This document shows positions 6,082 to 6,975 of a stretch of 6,975 nucleotides of DNA, one piece after another. A program made the position numbers and the translations under genes. The stretch lies in the NCBI GenBank assembly GCA_946481625.1, contig CAMLOZ010000185.1:1-6975 (forward strand), written 5' to 3'. Within the stretch, counting starts at the first letter, position 1; each line of letters begins with the position of its first letter. The stretch is from an uncultured Haloferula sp. (GTDB lineage Bacteria; Verrucomicrobiota; Verrucomicrobiae; Verrucomicrobiales; Akkermansiaceae). The notes under the pieces are model-generated. The model saw only the letters and a program-made list of their open reading frames with translations, was not told the origin of the DNA and did no database searches.

Positions 6082-6111
6082 CGGCTGCTGTTTCCGGAGA
6101 AATAGCAGCCG
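6082..6111 (-). promoter_or_regulatory. 13-bp hairpin with tetraloop directly before the small-protein start codon
   Basis: Arms 6082-6094 and 6099-6111 pair over 13 positions with one exception (6090 with 6103, an A-C mismatch on the minus strand). They close on the 4-nt loop 6095-6098 (UCCG on the minus strand). In the minus-strand transcript the 3' arm ends one base before the ATG at 6080, so the ribosome landing region is inside the stem. No U-run follows, so a standard terminator for the upstream cytochrome gene is unlikely, although a 3'-end stabiliser for that gene remains possible. Confidence 0.6.
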
Positions 6112-6179
6112 ATGTTCCAGAACCACCGATTCCGAAGAAATCAGTGATGAAAATGCATGCGTGAATTCGCCGGCAGGGC

Positions 6180-6975
6180 TCAGTCGGGCTTCTGGATGTA
6201 ATTCCAGATCGCGTCGAATTGCTTGATCGCGTCGCCCCCGAGCTCGGGCCGCTGGGACTTCCCGTCCTGCGCGTAGCGGGGCATCTTTGTGGAAGGAGTG
6301 ACGGAAACCGGGTTGTCGAGCCAACGCAGGTACCACTCGTAGCGCAGGCGCTCATGGGAGAGCGAGAAGTTCAGGCCCTCCACCTCGAAGGCGGCGCTGG
6401 CCTTCACCGGGCCCACGCCGTGGCAAGTGGTACAGCCGAAACCCTCGGTCGTGCTGATGAGCTTCTTGCCGATGTCCGCCAGGGCCTTGTCGGGATTGGC
6501 AGGTTCGGGTTTGCCCGGCACCACGCCGTGGATCGCGGCCAAGCCGGTCGCGAGACCGGGAGCGTAGCCCGGGAAGGCGGGCATGCGCATGTCGAGCCAG
6601 GGGCGCGGCTTGGCAGTCAGGGTGCCACCGACGATCGACTCGATATAAGAGGAATACAGCATCTCCCCGATGTAGGTGAGGTGCGGACGGGATTGGTCCA
6701 CCTTGTCATGCTCGCCCTTCACGTGGGCGACCAGATCCTTGGTTTCGAGATGCACGCTATCGAGCAGCGAAGGTTTGCCGTCGATGCCGTGGCAGCTTGT
6801 GCAGCGCAGCGCCTCCAGCTTCGCGCTTGCATACTCCGCGGGCACGTGGCGGGAGAGGGGGGCGGCACCCTTCTTCGAGAATGCCACAAGGGCCGCGCGC
6901 TCCTCGTCGTCCAGCGCGAGCTTGGGCACCTTCCCGCCGTGCTTGCCGGACACGCAACCCTTCGCGGCCCAGTCG
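6180..6975 (-). CDS. Multi-haem c-type cytochrome, C-terminal part (5' end outside window)
   Basis: The frame is open from the right edge to TGA at 6180-6182, giving 264 codons of a longer protein. Two cytochrome c units are visible, numbering from the edge: CTSCHG (58-63, bases 6789-6803) with a likely Met ligand in RMPAF (Met131), and CTTCHG (181-186, bases 6420-6434) with TKMPRY (Met231). The C-terminal IWNYIQ helix is typical of cytochrome c domains. Haem attachment by CxxCH means that the protein acts outside the cytoplasmic membrane, in electron transfer. A GTG at 6953 is not taken as the start because the frame continues upstream (DWAAKGC), and the segment before the first haem site (GKVPKLALDDEERAALVAF) reads like the linker of a preceding domain. 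The electron donor and acceptor, and whether further haems or a catalytic domain lie upstream, cannot be seen. Confidence 0.9.
   Translation of the reverse strand, partial: DWAAKGCVSGKHGGKVPKLALDDEERAALVAFSKKGAAPLSRHVPAEYASAKLEALRCTSCHGIDGKPSLLDSVHLETKDLVAHVKGEHDKVDQSRPHLTYIGEMLYSSYIESIVGGTLTAKPRPWLDMRMPAFPGYAPGLATGLAAIHGVVPGKPEPANPDKALADIGKKLISTTEGFGCTTCHGVGPVKASAAFEVEGLNFSLSHERLRYEWYLRWLDNPVSVTPSTKMPRYAQDGKSQRPELGGDAIKQFDAIWNYIQKPD

Noticed and set aside
6180..6953. The cytochrome as a complete 257-residue protein starting at GTG 6953.
   Set aside because: The frame continues to the window edge, there is no signal peptide at that position although CxxCH proteins need export, and the sequence reads as a continuing domain.

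Overview
The window is a GC-rich, gene-dense bacterial segment with seven protein-coding genes. Two of them run off the edges. No RNA genes, transposases or CRISPR arrays are visible. The best guess for the host is a Verrucomicrobiota/PVC-type bacterium. This rests on gene content only: a long DERA of the eukaryote-like type, an ALDH16-type aldehyde dehydrogenase pair, a multi-haem cytochrome with CxxCH plus MP motifs, and little use of Shine-Dalgarno sequences. It is an inference, not a demonstrated assignment.

Left part (minus strand, reading from 4285 down to 1): four genes in one direction, murI (glutamate racemase), deoC (deoxyribose-phosphate aldolase), a catalytically complete aldehyde dehydrogenase, and a second aldehyde dehydrogenase-like protein that lacks the catalytic residues and runs off the left edge. 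The last two look like the N- and C-terminal domains of an ALDH16 protein encoded as separate genes. The metabolic reading is that DeoC splits deoxyribose 5-phosphate into glyceraldehyde 3-phosphate and acetaldehyde, and the dehydrogenase pair oxidises the acetaldehyde. MurI supplies D-glutamate for peptidoglycan and is probably only a positional neighbour. Both gaps downstream of deoC are filled by long, near-perfect inverted repeats (2393-2491 and 802-884), which is unusual for spacers inside a presumed operon.

Middle (plus strand, 4384-5688): a divergently transcribed FAD-dependent oxidoreductase with the three signature motifs of flavin-dependent halogenases. The murI/flavoenzyme divergent region (4286-4383) contains a cluster of TTGCA/TGCAA-type dyads.

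Right part (minus strand): a small, unrecognised membrane-anchored or exported protein (5685-6080), whose stop codon overlaps that of the convergent flavoenzyme in a shared CTAG. Its start codon sits directly behind a 13-bp hairpin. Beyond it is the C-terminal part of a c-type cytochrome with at least two haem sites (6180-6975), truncated by the right edge.
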